Assembly: GCF_013744875.1 (NCBI RefSeq)
Contig: NZ_CP059399.1
Location: forward strand, 1,426,001 to 1,490,000
DNA from: Nocardia huaxiensis
Lineage (GTDB): Bacteria; Actinomycetota; Actinomycetes; Mycobacteriales; Mycobacteriaceae
DNA length: 64,000 nt
Reading direction: 5' to 3'
Shown here: positions 48,871-58,085 of the stretch, piece after piece
Layout of the letters: each line of letters opens with the position of its first letter
Numbering within the stretch: position 1 is the stretch's first letter
Program-made: the position numbers and the translations under genes
The notes under the pieces: generated by a model
Seen by the model: only the letters and a program-made list of their open reading frames with translations
Databases searched by the model: none
What the model was told of the DNA's origin: nothing

Positions 48871-49854
48871 CTACCAGTGCGTTCCGGGCACCAGTCGCGC
48901 CGCCCGGCGCAACACCGTGCCGGTGGCGCGCACGGCGGGCAGGGTCGGCCGCCGCCGACGCTGCGGCACAACGATTTCCAGGTCGGTGGTTGCCGGCTCG
49001 GTCACCTTCTCGCCCTTGGCGGCGGGTGAATCGCCGATGGCCCGGTAGTACCGGTGCAGCACCCGCTCCTTGATGCCGGGCGCGACGAGGTTGCCGTATT
49101 CGGCGAGAGTGCCCAGGGGAACGTCGATTCGGCGCGGCCGCTCACTGAGCGCGCGCACGATGAGCGCCGCCGCCCACTCCGCGGATTGGGTGGGCGTGCC
49201 CTGATCGCCGCTGGGCGTGATCATGGGCGTGCGCACCAGCGGCATGTGGATGGTGGTGAAAGTGATGTTGTCGGACCGCATTTCGGCCGCCGTCACCTCC
49301 GCGAACTTGTCCAGCGCCGCCTTGCTGGCCAGGTAGGCGGCGAAGCGCGGCGTCGCCACCTGCACGCCCGCGCTCGAAATGTTCACGATGTGACCGTCTT
49401 TGCGCTCACGCATCTGCGGCAGCAGCGCGAGTGTCATGCGCACCGCGCCGAAGTAGTTGACGGCCATGGTGCGTTCGAAGTCGTGCATGCGGTCGGTGGA
49501 GCGGTGCACGGCGCGGCGGATGGAGCGGCCGGCATTGTTGACCAGCATGTCCACGTGGCCGTGCTCGTCGAGAATGATGGTGATGGCGCGGTCCACGGAT
49601 TCGGCGTCGGTGACATCGCACTGGTAGCCGAACGCCTTGCCGCCCTTGGCGGTGATCTCCTCGACCACCGCGTCGAGTTCGTCGCCGCGGCGGGCGAGCA
49701 GGATCACCGTGCCGCCCTTGTCGGCGACGGCCAGGGCGGCGGAGCGCCCGATGCCGGAGGACGCTCCGGTGATGACGATGTGCTTGCCGGTGAGGTCCCG
49801 GCGGGCACGTCGACGGGCCAGGTAGCCGTCGCCGTTGAGGGCGTTCTCGCTCAT
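48871..49854 (-). CDS. Short-chain dehydrogenase/reductase
   Basis: A 327-residue classical SDR. NAD(P) binding is shown by TGASSGIG (about 30-37) and NNAG (about 105). The catalytic Ser is in NISSAG, and Tyr/Lys in AAYLASKAAL. The last 70 residues (GTLAEYGNLVAPGIKERVLHR onward) extend past the standard fold. This architecture matches the reductase domain of mycobacterial acyl-CoA/fatty-acyl reductases and related lipid SDRs; the substrate is not known. It is divergent from dnaE2 with a 178 bp spacer. Confidence 0.9.
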   Translation of the reverse strand: MSENALNGDGYLARRRARRDLTGKHIVITGASSGIGRSAALAVADKGGTVILLARRGDELDAVVEEITAKGGKAFGYQCDVTDAESVDRAITIILDEHGHVDMLVNNAGRSIRRAVHRSTDRMHDFERTMAVNYFGAVRMTLALLPQMRERKDGHIVNISSAGVQVATPRFAAYLASKAALDKFAEVTAAEMRSDNITFTTIHMPLVRTPMITPSGDQGTPTQSAEWAAALIVRALSERPRRIDVPLGTLAEYGNLVAPGIKERVLHRYYRAIGDSPAAKGEKVTEPATTDLEIVVPQRRRRPTLPAVRATGTVLRRAARLVPGTHW

Positions 49855-49992
49855 CGCTGCTCCTTGCGCAGATCGGGGATGCCTAGAACTTACTCCAAAG
49901 TAAGTTCCGGGGCCAGGATTTCCCTCCGCCGCATGGCCGAGGTCGAGTCAATACAAACCGTTCGGTACGAGCCCGTGTATCGTTCCACGCTA

Positions 49993-50008
49993 TCGAATGT
50001 GTGTTCGA
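49993..50008 (+). promoter_or_regulatory. LexA (SOS) box upstream of dnaE2
   Basis: TCGAAT-GTGT-GTTCGA, one mismatch from TCGAAC-N4-GTTCGA, 24 bp before the dnaE2 GTG. Together with the box upstream of imuA' it places both mutasome transcripts under LexA. Confidence 0.9.
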
Positions 50009-50032
50009 TTCGTGTCGGTGCGAGGAGGTACG

Positions 50033-53000
50033 GTGGGCTGGGGCCAGGGTCCGCCCTCATGGGCGGAAATGGAGCGCGTGCTGTCCGGAAGGCCGGGCCG
50101 CGTCGAGCCCGAGCACCCCGGCGACGGCAGCGACAGCCCGGCATGGTCCCGCACCCGCGGCGAATATCGCGCGGCACCCGTCGAGCGGCCCGCCGGTCCG
50201 GTCGTGCCGTATGCCGAACTCCACGCCCACTCCGCCTACAGCTTCCTCGACGGCGCGAGCCAGCCGGAGGAGATGGTGGAGGAGGCCGTGCGACTCGGCC
50301 TCGAAGCCCTCGCCATCACCGATCACGACGGCTTCTACGGCGTCGTCCGCTTCGCCGAAGCCGCGCGCGAATGGGGAATGCCGACCATCTTCGGAGCCGA
50401 GCTGTCCCTCGGCACCGCCGCCCGCGCCGGAAAACATCTGGTGCGGCGCGGTGCGGCCCGACCCCCCGGCGGTTCCGGGACGCCGCCGGAGCGGCGCAAT
50501 GGATCGCGACGCCAGGACGAGCCCGTACGCATGGCGGGACGCCGGGGAGCCGCGCCCATGGGCGGCGCGTGGCCCAGCGAACCCGATTCCGGGTGGGGCG
50601 ATTCCGCCCCGCGCACCGGCGCACCGGATCCCGTCGGCCCGCATCTGCTGGTGCTGGCGCGCGGACAGGAGGGGTATCGACGGTTGTCGCGGGAGATGGC
50701 GGCGGCGCACATGGTGGCGGGCGAGAAGGGGATTCTGCGCTACGACCTGGACCGGCTCACCGAGGCGGCGGGCGGACACTGGCACATTCTCACCGGATGC
50801 CGGAAAGGGCATGTGCGGCAAGCACTTCAGCAGGGCGACGCGGCGGCGGAGGCAGCGCTGCGGGAGCTGGTGGAACGGTTCGGCAGGGACCATGTGAGTG
50901 TCGAGCTGACCCACCACGGCATTCCCGAGGACGATGAGCGCAATGCCCGGCTGGTGGCACTGGCCGATCGCCTCGGTTTGCCCGTACTCGCCACCACCGG
51001 AGCGCATTTCGCGGCCCCGCCGCAGCGGAGAAGGGCCATGGCGCTGGCGGCCATCCGGGCGCGCAGCAGCCTGGACGACATGGCGGGCTGGCTCGCTCCG
51101 ACCGGCGGCGCGCACCTGCGCTCCGGGGCGGAGATGGCGCGACTGTTCGCCGCCTGCCCGGAGGCGGTGGCGAATGCCGTTGCGCTGGCCCGGGATTGCG
51201 CGTTCGATCTGCGTTTGATCGCACCGCGGCTGCCGCCGTTCGATGTGCCGGACGGGCATGACGAGAACTCGTGGCTGCGGGAACTCACCTATCAGGGCGC
51301 GGCGCGGCGTTACGGCCCGCGCGCCGGGAATCCGAAAGCCTACGACCAGCTCGAGCATGAGCTGCGGGTGATCGAGAAGCTCGGCTTTCCGGGCTACTTC
51401 CTGGTGGTGCACGACATCGTCAGCTTCTGCCGAGACAACGACATCCTCTGTCAGGGAAGGGGTTCCGCCGCCAATTCGGCGGTCTGCTACGCCATCGGCA
51501 TCACCAATGTGGATCCGGTGGCAAACAAGCTGCTGTTCGAACGCTTCCTGTCGCCGGAGCGGGACGGGCCGCCCGATATCGACGTGGATATCGAATCGGA
51601 TCGGCGCGAGGAGGCCATCCAGCACGTCTACGCCAAGTACGGCCGCCAGTACGCGGCGCAGGTGGCCAATGTGATCACCTATCGCGGTCGTTCCTCGGTG
51701 CGCGATGCCGCACGCGCGCTCGGTTTCTCGACCGGGCAGCAAGACGCCTGGAGCAAGCAGACGACCTCGTGGCATTTCACAGTGGGGGGCCCGAGGGACA
51801 ATACCGGGGGTGGAAATGCCGGCATGGTGAGCCGCTGGACCGGCGTGACAGAGGAGAAGCACACCGACATCCCCCGCGAGGTCCTCGCGCTGGCCGGTGA
51901 ATTGGAGGGCCTGCCAAGGCATCTCGGCATTCACTCCGGCGGCATGGTGATCTGCGATCGCCCCATCGCCGATGTGTGCCCGACGGAATGGGCGCGCATG
52001 CCGGGCCGCAGTGTCCTGCAATGGGACAAGGACGATTGCGCCTCAGCGGGTTTGGTGAAATTCGATCTGCTCGGCCTGGGCATGCTGTCCGCCCTGCACT
52101 ACATGATCGATCTGGTGCGCGAGCACAAGGGTGAGACGGTGGAGCTGCACCAACTGGATCTGAGCGAGCAGGCCGTCTACGACATGCTGTGCCGCGCCGA
52201 CTCGGTCGGCGTCTTCCAGGTGGAATCGCGCGCCCAGATGGCGACCCTGCCGCGCTTGAAACCGCGCAACTTCTACGACCTGGTGGTGGAGGTCGCACTC
52301 ATTCGCCCCGGACCCATTCAGGGCGGTTCCGTGCACCCCTACATCCGTCGCCGCAATGGCAAGGAGAAGGCGGTGTACGACCATCCGGCACTGGAGAATT
52401 CGCTGGAGCGCACGCTCGGCGTGCCGCTGTTCCAGGAGCAGCTCATGCAGATGGCCGTGGACGTCGCGGGTTTCACCCCCGCCGAGGCCGATCAGCTGCG
52501 CCGCGCCATGGGTTCCAAACGCTCACCGGAGAAGATGAACCGGCTGCGCGAACGCTTCTACACCGGCATGCGGGAGCTGCACGGCATTACCGGCGAGGTG
52601 GCCGACCGCATCTACGAGAAGGTGTACGCCTTCGCGAATTTCGGCTTCCCGGAGAGTCATTCGCAGAGTTTCGCGTCCATCGTCTTCTACTCGTCCTGGT
52701 TCAAGCTGCATCATCCGGCGGCGTTCTGCGCGGGTCTGCTGCGCGCTCAGCCGATGGGTTTCTACTCGCCGCAGTCGCTGGTGGCCGATGCCCGGCGGCA
52801 CGGGGTGGCGGTGCACGGGCCGGATATCAATCACTCGCTGGCCGAGGCGACCCTGGAGGCGCGCGGCACCCAGATCCGGCTGGGTCTGGCCTCCATCCGC
52901 CAGCTCGGCACCGACCTGGCCGAAAGGATCGTCGCCGCAAGGGAATCCGGTCCGTACACCTCGTTCGTGGACCTCACCGGCCGCGTGGAGCTCACCGTCC

Positions 53001-53566
53001 CGCAGGCCGAGGCCCTCGCCACGGCGGGCGCGCTCGGCAGTCTCGGCATCACCCGCCGCCAGGCGCTGTGGGCCGCCGGGGCCGCCGCGGCCGAACGCCA
53101 CGACCGCATTCCCGGCACCGGCGCGGCCACCGCCGCACCCGCCCTGCCCGGCATGAGCGATCTGGAACTGGCTGCCGCCGACGTCTGGGCGACCGGCATC
53201 TCACCCGACAGCTACCCGACCGAATTCCTGCGCGACCGCCTCGACGCCCTGGGTGTCGTGCCCGCCTCCGGGCTGCTCGACATCCCTGACGGCACAAGGG
53301 TTCTGGTCGGCGGCGCGGTCACCCACCGGCAGCGCCCCGCTACCGCCGCGGGCGTCACCTTCCTGAATCTGGAGGACGAGACCGGCATGGTCAATGTGGT
53401 CTGCTCGGTGGGCCTGTGGGCGCGCTATCGCCGCCTGGCCCAATCCGCGCCCGCTCTGCTCATTCGCGGCAGGGTCCAGAACGCCGAGGGCGCGGTCACC
53501 GTGGTGGCCGATCACCTGCAGCGCCTGGATCTCCGGATCACCGCACGCTCCCGCGATTTCCGCTGA
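50033..53566 (+). CDS. dnaE2: Error-prone DNA polymerase DnaE2
   Basis: A 1177-residue C-family polymerase. The N-terminal PHP domain starts YAELHAHSAYSFLDGAS and ITDHDGFYG. The polymerase active site has GPPDIDVDIESDRREE. The OB fold lies near the C-terminus (GTRVLVGGAVTHRQRP). Start GTG 50033, after GAGGAGG, gives MGWGQGPPSWAEMERVL, as in mycobacteria. Compared with about 1090 residues in M. tuberculosis, it carries a low-complexity insert of about 65 residues (about 133-197) in the PHP domain. With ImuA' and ImuB it makes SOS-induced mutations. LexA box at 49993-50008. Confidence 0.96.
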   Translation: MGWGQGPPSWAEMERVLSGRPGRVEPEHPGDGSDSPAWSRTRGEYRAAPVERPAGPVVPYAELHAHSAYSFLDGASQPEEMVEEAVRLGLEALAITDHDGFYGVVRFAEAAREWGMPTIFGAELSLGTAARAGKHLVRRGAARPPGGSGTPPERRNGSRRQDEPVRMAGRRGAAPMGGAWPSEPDSGWGDSAPRTGAPDPVGPHLLVLARGQEGYRRLSREMAAAHMVAGEKGILRYDLDRLTEAAGGHWHILTGCRKGHVRQALQQGDAAAEAALRELVERFGRDHVSVELTHHGIPEDDERNARLVALADRLGLPVLATTGAHFAAPPQRRRAMALAAIRARSSLDDMAGWLAPTGGAHLRSGAEMARLFAACPEAVANAVALARDCAFDLRLIAPRLPPFDVPDGHDENSWLRELTYQGAARRYGPRAGNPKAYDQLEHELRVIEKLGFPGYFLVVHDIVSFCRDNDILCQGRGSAANSAVCYAIGITNVDPVANKLLFERFLSPERDGPPDIDVDIESDRREEAIQHVYAKYGRQYAAQVANVITYRGRSSVRDAARALGFSTGQQDAWSKQTTSWHFTVGGPRDNTGGGNAGMVSRWTGVTEEKHTDIPREVLALAGELEGLPRHLGIHSGGMVICDRPIADVCPTEWARMPGRSVLQWDKDDCASAGLVKFDLLGLGMLSALHYMIDLVREHKGETVELHQLDLSEQAVYDMLCRADSVGVFQVESRAQMATLPRLKPRNFYDLVVEVALIRPGPIQGGSVHPYIRRRNGKEKAVYDHPALENSLERTLGVPLFQEQLMQMAVDVAGFTPAEADQLRRAMGSKRSPEKMNRLRERFYTGMRELHGITGEVADRIYEKVYAFANFGFPESHSQSFASIVFYSSWFKLHHPAAFCAGLLRAQPMGFYSPQSLVADARRHGVAVHGPDINHSLAEATLEARGTQIRLGLASIRQLGTDLAERIVAARESGPYTSFVDLTGRVELTVPQAEALATAGALGSLGITRRQALWAAGAAAAERHDRIPGTGAATAAPALPGMSDLELAAADVWATGISPDSYPTEFLRDRLDALGVVPASGLLDIPDGTRVLVGGAVTHRQRPATAAGVTFLNLEDETGMVNVVCSVGLWARYRRLAQSAPALLIRGRVQNAEGAVTVVADHLQRLDLRITARSRDFR

Positions 53567-53641
53567 CAGCGAACGCATGTCACGATCGCGCCCGCCATGT
53601 CGTCCTCCTGATGTCGCACATCCACGAGAGCGGAGCACAGC

Positions 53642-54037
53642 ATGTCCATCGAACTGATCAACCCGGCCGAACTGCACGACCCGACCGGCTTCGGCTACAG
53701 CCACATTGCCCGCGTCCGCGGCGAATTGGTGTTCATTGCGGGCCAGTACGATTCCGACGAGAACGGCAACACCACCACCGGCGACTTCGCCGAACAGGTC
53801 GACCGCGCCTTCGCCAATCTCGGGAAGGCTTTGCGCACGGTGGGTCTGGACTACGCCGACGTGGCGCAGCTGCGCACCCACATCGTCGACCACAACCTGG
53901 ACAAGCTCGCGATCCTCGGCAAGAAGATCGCCGAGATCTGGGGTGATCAGCCGCCGGCGCAAACCCTCTCCGGCGTAGCCGCCCTGGCCCTGCCCACCAT
54001 GCTGTTCGAGGTGGACGCGGTAGCCGTGCAGTCCTGA
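53642..54037 (+). CDS. RidA/YjgF family protein
   Basis: A 131-residue RidA-like protein. FIAGQYDSDENGNTTTGDFA, QVDRAFANLGKALRTVGLDY and LPTMLFEVDAVAVQ fit the YjgF/YER057c fold. RidA enzymes clear reactive enamine/imine intermediates. The conserved C-terminal Arg of deaminase-active members is not obvious (PAQTLSGVAALALP), so activity on 2-aminoacrylate is uncertain. It lies 75 bp after dnaE2 and convergent with the DUF167 gene (2 bp between the stops' codons). Confidence 0.88.
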   Translation: MSIELINPAELHDPTGFGYSHIARVRGELVFIAGQYDSDENGNTTTGDFAEQVDRAFANLGKALRTVGLDYADVAQLRTHIVDHNLDKLAILGKKIAEIWGDQPPAQTLSGVAALALPTMLFEVDAVAVQS

Positions 54038-54038
54038 A

Positions 54039-54269
54039 TCAGTCGGCTATCTCGAACCGTTTGAAGCGGGAAGTGGCTCCCGCGGTGAGGGTTACGGCGG
54101 ATTTCGGCACGCCGTAATGCTGGGCCAGCAGCTCACAGGCCGCCTTGTTGGCCTTGCCCTCCACCGCGGGCGCCCGCACATACAGCACCAGCGTGCCGTC
54201 GTCGCCGGTCTCCACCAGCGGCCCCTTCTTGCTACCGGGCTTGATCGTCGCCCGCACCACGCTCGCCAT
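54039..54269 (-). CDS. DUF167/YggU family protein
   Basis: A 76-residue protein. TIKPGSKKGP, VRAPAVEGKANKAACELLAQ and VPKSAVTLTAGATSRFKR match the DUF167 (YggU) family, small alpha/beta proteins of unknown function. ATG 54269 shares one base with the trmL stop (TGATG), so the two are coupled. Confidence 0.92.
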   Translation of the reverse strand: MASVVRATIKPGSKKGPLVETGDDGTLVLYVRAPAVEGKANKAACELLAQHYGVPKSAVTLTAGATSRFKRFEIAD

Positions 54270-54733
54270 CAGACCGCCCCCGGAAAGCCCAACTGCCGCC
54301 AGGCTTCGTACACGGCGACAGCGGCGGCATTGGACAGGTTCATCGACCGCCGCCCCGGAATCATCGGAATCCGCACCTGCTCGGTGATCCGCGCATCCGC
54401 GAGCACTTCCTCGGGCAGCCCGGTGGGCTCGGGCCCGAACAGCAGCACATCCCCCTCGCGATAGGCGATCTCCGTGTTGTGCGTCGTCGCGGTGGCCGTG
54501 AACGCGAACACCCGCTCCGGTTGCAACGCCTTCCATGCCGCATCCAGGCTCTCGTGCACGGTCACCGAGGCAAGGTCGTGATAATCCAGCCCTGCCCGCT
54601 TGAGCTTGGGTTCGGACAGGTCGAACCCGAGCGGCTCGATCAGGTGCAAATGACATCCGGTCCCGGCCGCCAAGCGAATGGCGTTTCCCGTATTGGGCGG
54701 GATACGCGGCTCATAGAACATCAGCTGTAGCAC
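54269..54733 (-). CDS. trmL: tRNA (cytidine/uridine-34 2'-O)-methyltransferase TrmL
   Basis: A 154-residue SPOUT methyltransferase. MFYEPRIPPNTGNAIRLAAG, LLFGPEPTGLPEEV and the knot-forming IPMIPGRRSMNLSNAAAVAVYE are diagnostic of TrmL. It methylates the wobble ribose of tRNA-Leu species. GTG 54733 is used; the ATG at 54721 is also possible. It corresponds to M. tuberculosis Rv3366 (spoU). Its upstream side borders the accessory island. Confidence 0.93.
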   Translation of the reverse strand: MLQLMFYEPRIPPNTGNAIRLAAGTGCHLHLIEPLGFDLSEPKLKRAGLDYHDLASVTVHESLDAAWKALQPERVFAFTATATTHNTEIAYREGDVLLFGPEPTGLPEEVLADARITEQVRIPMIPGRRSMNLSNAAAVAVYEAWRQLGFPGAV

Positions 54734-54750
54734 AACAGGAAGTACCCTCT

Positions 54751-54867
54751 CATGAGCTTATAGTCGGTCACCGGTCTGCCGGTGAGTGTGAACGTACCCC
54801 GGCCTGTGTCGGTCATCGTGACCGACGAACATTCGATTTCCCCGATGTCGAGCAAGAGGCGGGGAAT
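54751..54867 (-). pseudogene. Remnant of a gene related to 59571-59900
   Basis: In the minus frame, IPRLLLDIGEIECSS then MTDTGRGTFTLTGRPVTD aligns with IPHVLLGFAEPDTFV then MEDTGRGTFTLSGRPITE of the intact small protein at 59571-59900. Only the C-terminal half can be aligned. The frame upstream lacks similarity, and downstream it runs into the trmL start. There is no start signal. It is a decayed copy at the left edge of the island. Confidence 0.75.
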
Positions 54868-55493
54868 ACCGATTGTTTCAGAGGATCTACAGCTTCCCCG
54901 GGTGGCGTCCTGGAAGCCAAGGACCACGGCGACTGCGACATCGGAGGGGACTACGCGGAGCCGCGGTTGGGAGCGCAGCGGTACGGAACCACCTCGCAGG
55001 CGAACCGGCTGGCGCCTGCCAGCTCAATCGAGCTCTACCTGCAAGTATGTCTCGCTGTTCGCGTTGAAGGTTGACAAGGCGAAACGCCTTGAGCCAAGCT
55101 GACTGCAGCGCCATAGCTGTGCCGCTCTCCCGCTCTATCGGGAAATCAACCTCCTACCAAGCGAATTCGTTCGCTGATTTCAGCGTCTGCGAAGTCGCTC
55201 GACCCCTCTTCTAAGGGCGGCGTACCAGAGGTAGCAAGGGGGTGCACCCGCGCTTGAACGCGGAACTGACCTGAGCGATACCAGAACTGCGGCAACCAAA
55301 TCCCGCAGCTACGTGCACTCCTTCCCGGCCAAGGTGACCGCGCCGGTTTGTTCGACCCCGAGCCCAGCAGGGCCGGGGTCTTTTTCGTATCCGTTTACCT
55401 GAAGGCCCGATATCCCATGCCCGAGAAGGAAATCGACGAACCCGCCCACCTCGACAACCCGGTCTCCCGTCGCCCGCACGAAGTGGACCGGTC
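54868..55493. other. Left part of the accessory island, no supported gene
   Basis: About 630 bp between the gene remnant and the toxin gene. It holds a terminator-like hairpin at 55354-55385. Open frames on both strands look spurious. It may contain the toxin promoter or eroded mobile DNA. Confidence 0.5.
55354..55385 (+). terminator. Rho-independent-like terminator within the island
   Basis: GACCCCGAGCCC pairs with GGGCCGGGGTC (one bulged A) around AGCA, followed by TTTTT at 55381-55385. No recognisable gene ends just upstream on the + strand, so it may be left over from a lost gene. Confidence 0.65.
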
Positions 55494-58085
55494 GTGACCT
55501 CACCCGCTCTCGATACCGCCTGGCAACCGAACTGGCTGGCCAGCTTGACCCCCGCCATTGCAGGTACCGCCCGCTCTACCCGCAACACCTCTGATCGAGC
55601 CACGCGAGTGATGACGATCAACGTGCGCAATGAGGACGAAGCGACTCGCACGTTCGCACGAATAAGGTCCGTCCAAGACATGACCTCGCGCACGAGCGCG
55701 CCGACATCGTCACTGCAAGAAGTATCCGCGCCCCTGCCACTCCATCCGCGAGACCCCGGGCCGAGGGCACAGGAGAGGATCGAACAGCTCGCCAACGATC
55801 CAGTGCCCCAACCGAAGTCGGATACCCCCGGCTCAGTGCAACCCGCAACACCGCCGCAGTCGACTCTTCCCGGCGGCCAGTCGGCGCCGACGAATCTGAA
55901 CAACGCGGACAGGGTCGATCCCAGCATCGCGGTCAACTTCCCAGGCCTCATCAACCCTGATGGGACTGTCCGGACCCCCGAGCAGGGCTACACCGTCGAC
56001 GTACCACCACCCCCTTTCCTGGGCACCGAGGACATCCAGCAATGGCCCGCCCCCGGGGAAAGCAAAACCCTTCCCTCCGGCGCGACCGTCACCGGCGACC
56101 AGGCCACCGGCACGGGCTCGATCGAGATCGACGGCACCACCTACCCCGGCAACGTAGTCGCCACGACAACGGTCGTCATCCTGCCGGGCCAACTGCAGCC
56201 ATTCACCGCAGTCGACACCAAAATCACTGTCGCCCAGCCCCACCCCCGCCTCGGAGGCACGGGCTGGACAGCCACACTCGGCGACAACAACCAGCCGATC
56301 CGCATCGACATCGCCAACCCCACCACGGGCATGACCAGCGTCGCCATGACCAGCGCCGGACTGCGGATCACCAACACCTCCGGCATGACCATGACGGTCA
56401 ACACCCAAGGCCAGCCCGATGGCCCGTTCGAGAACTACGCCACCGGCGAACGCGGCGTCGCCGAACCCCTACCCGGTGGCGGATACCGCGCCAAATTCCA
56501 CAACGGCGCGGTCACCGAATACGACGCCGACGGCAACGTGCTCAGCCACACACCGGCACCCGACACCAGCTCGCCAGACGACGGATGGGTGTCGCGCCTG
56601 AACGATCTCCGCCTGGCCGCCGGTCAGAAGATCACCGACGGTATCGCCAGGGTGCTCGGCGGATTCGGGCACTCCTTCGGCCAGGGCGCCTACACCCTGG
56701 GGTCAGTCGGATACGGCGGTCCGAACACACCGCAGGGTATGGCTTTCGCGCAAGTTGCCGCCGCGGACGCCGCCAGAGACCCGAGCACAGAATGGAAGAA
56801 CTGGCTCGGCAAACTCAGCATCAAAGGCACCACCAGCGCAGCAGGACACCTGCTGGTCGGCCTGTTCGCGATGACCGATATCGGCGCCGTCATCAACGCA
56901 GCCGGCGAGGTGCTCGGATTCCATCCCAACCTGCCCGACTTCGACAACACCATCGCCGAGTCGGCGTTTCAGAACGCTCAGGCCGCCAAAGCCGAGTTCG
57001 ACAAAGGAAACCCGGTCGGCGGCTGGAACCACGTCGGCATGGCCACCGGGCTACTCCCCGACTTCCGTGACCCGAACTCCGTCCTGCTCTGGGGCGCGCT
57101 GTTCGGGACCCGCCTACCCGGCGGCAAGGGCGACCTCGGCACACCCGGCGCATCAGTTCCCGCACCCGTGAAGCCGGTCCCGAAACCGACCGAGGCATTC
57201 GGCCTCACGAAACCGAACAGCTCCCCTGCAACCTCGGTAATGCCGATCAAGGACGTGCTGGCCTCCCAACCGGGCCTGACCAAATTCGACCTCGGGAAAA
57301 GTACTGCACAGCAAGGCTTGGAACTGAGCCAGCTGCAACAACGCATGGCAGAAATCCGAGAAGCGGGGAAGAACGTAGTTGCGGGAGTTGAACAACACGT
57401 CCAACTACAAGCCGAGATCTCACGGCAAAACGCCATACCTGCCAGGGCGCATAGCGGCACCGGGGAAAGCTCACCGACCTTCGGTGGTGGGAGCCCTGAT
57501 TCGCCGACAGGCTCTGGATCGTGGAACGCCGCTGACCGAACTTCTGGGCCTTCCGGTCACGCCGACACGTCCGCATCCAGTCGCGACACCAGCCACGGCC
57601 CCGGCGCTGCAGATCGCGATTCACGCTCACCCCTGAACCTGCCCGGAGTGCAGAAGGCATTCGAGGATCTGCCCGGCTTCCAAAGTACAGGCACTGGCGG
57701 TAAAACTATCGGGTTCGTGTTGGACGACGATGGTAACCGTATTCCATTACCATTCGAGAATCCCTATGAACCCTTGTGGAGCGGCGCGGAAGAGCCCTAC
57801 AAGCAGGCTGCCGAAATGGTCAAGGGTACGCCGGCCTGGCCCTATGCGCATGGCAGCCCTGGATGGGCATACGACGTTGAAATGAAGGCAATTGTGATCG
57901 CGAGACAACTAGGAATCAAGAATCCAATTATTGTCATCAATCACAGCGGCGGGCCTTGTCCGGGATGCCTCAGGACGCTACCGTTTCTGCCAGACCCAAA
58001 CGGTACGATCACTATCGTTTGGCCAGGCGGCAAGGCAACCTATAATGGTTCTGAAATACCCAAATTTTCAGAAGGGGAACGATGA
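55494..58085 (+). CDS. Polymorphic toxin with DddA-like (SCP1.201) deaminase domain
   Basis: An 863-residue protein. The N-terminus (1-70) is doubtful; GTG 55494 is only the most upstream start. Residues 130-380 are repeat-rich beta sequence, 380-540 helical (AGHLLVGLFAMTDIGAVINAAG, a possible pretoxin region), and 590-700 a Ser/Gly/Pro linker. The last 130 residues (GGKTIGFVLDDDGNRIP, YDVEMKAIVIARQLGIKN, GGPCPGCLRTLPFLP) fit an SCP1.201/DddA-like deaminase. The putative zinc and catalytic residues are D794, E796, C822 and C825, with the same E-to-C spacing as DddA, but Asp replaces the usual His. It overlaps the immunity gene (ATGA). The low-GC 3' end suggests module exchange. The secretion route is unknown, perhaps ESX. 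Confidence 0.72.
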   Translation: MTSPALDTAWQPNWLASLTPAIAGTARSTRNTSDRATRVMTINVRNEDEATRTFARIRSVQDMTSRTSAPTSSLQEVSAPLPLHPRDPGPRAQERIEQLANDPVPQPKSDTPGSVQPATPPQSTLPGGQSAPTNLNNADRVDPSIAVNFPGLINPDGTVRTPEQGYTVDVPPPPFLGTEDIQQWPAPGESKTLPSGATVTGDQATGTGSIEIDGTTYPGNVVATTTVVILPGQLQPFTAVDTKITVAQPHPRLGGTGWTATLGDNNQPIRIDIANPTTGMTSVAMTSAGLRITNTSGMTMTVNTQGQPDGPFENYATGERGVAEPLPGGGYRAKFHNGAVTEYDADGNVLSHTPAPDTSSPDDGWVSRLNDLRLAAGQKITDGIARVLGGFGHSFGQGAYTLGSVGYGGPNTPQGMAFAQVAAADAARDPSTEWKNWLGKLSIKGTTSAAGHLLVGLFAMTDIGAVINAAGEVLGFHPNLPDFDNTIAESAFQNAQAAKAEFDKGNPVGGWNHVGMATGLLPDFRDPNSVLLWGALFGTRLPGGKGDLGTPGASVPAPVKPVPKPTEAFGLTKPNSSPATSVMPIKDVLASQPGLTKFDLGKSTAQQGLELSQLQQRMAEIREAGKNVVAGVEQHVQLQAEISRQNAIPARAHSGTGESSPTFGGGSPDSPTGSGSWNAADRTSGPSGHADTSASSRDTSHGPGAADRDSRSPLNLPGVQKAFEDLPGFQSTGTGGKTIGFVLDDDGNRIPLPFENPYEPLWSGAEEPYKQAAEMVKGTPAWPYAHGSPGWAYDVEMKAIVIARQLGIKNPIIVINHSGGPCPGCLRTLPFLPDPNGTITIVWPGGKATYNGSEIPKFSEGER

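Noticed and set aside
50057..52021. Minus-strand open frame opposite dnaE2
   Set aside because: Shadow frame; the composition mirrors the third-position GC of dnaE2.
55320..55385. Possible tRNA 3' end before the T-run hairpin in the island
   Set aside because: TTCGA is present but the flanking bases do not form a T-stem or an acceptor stem; the hairpin is better explained as a terminator.
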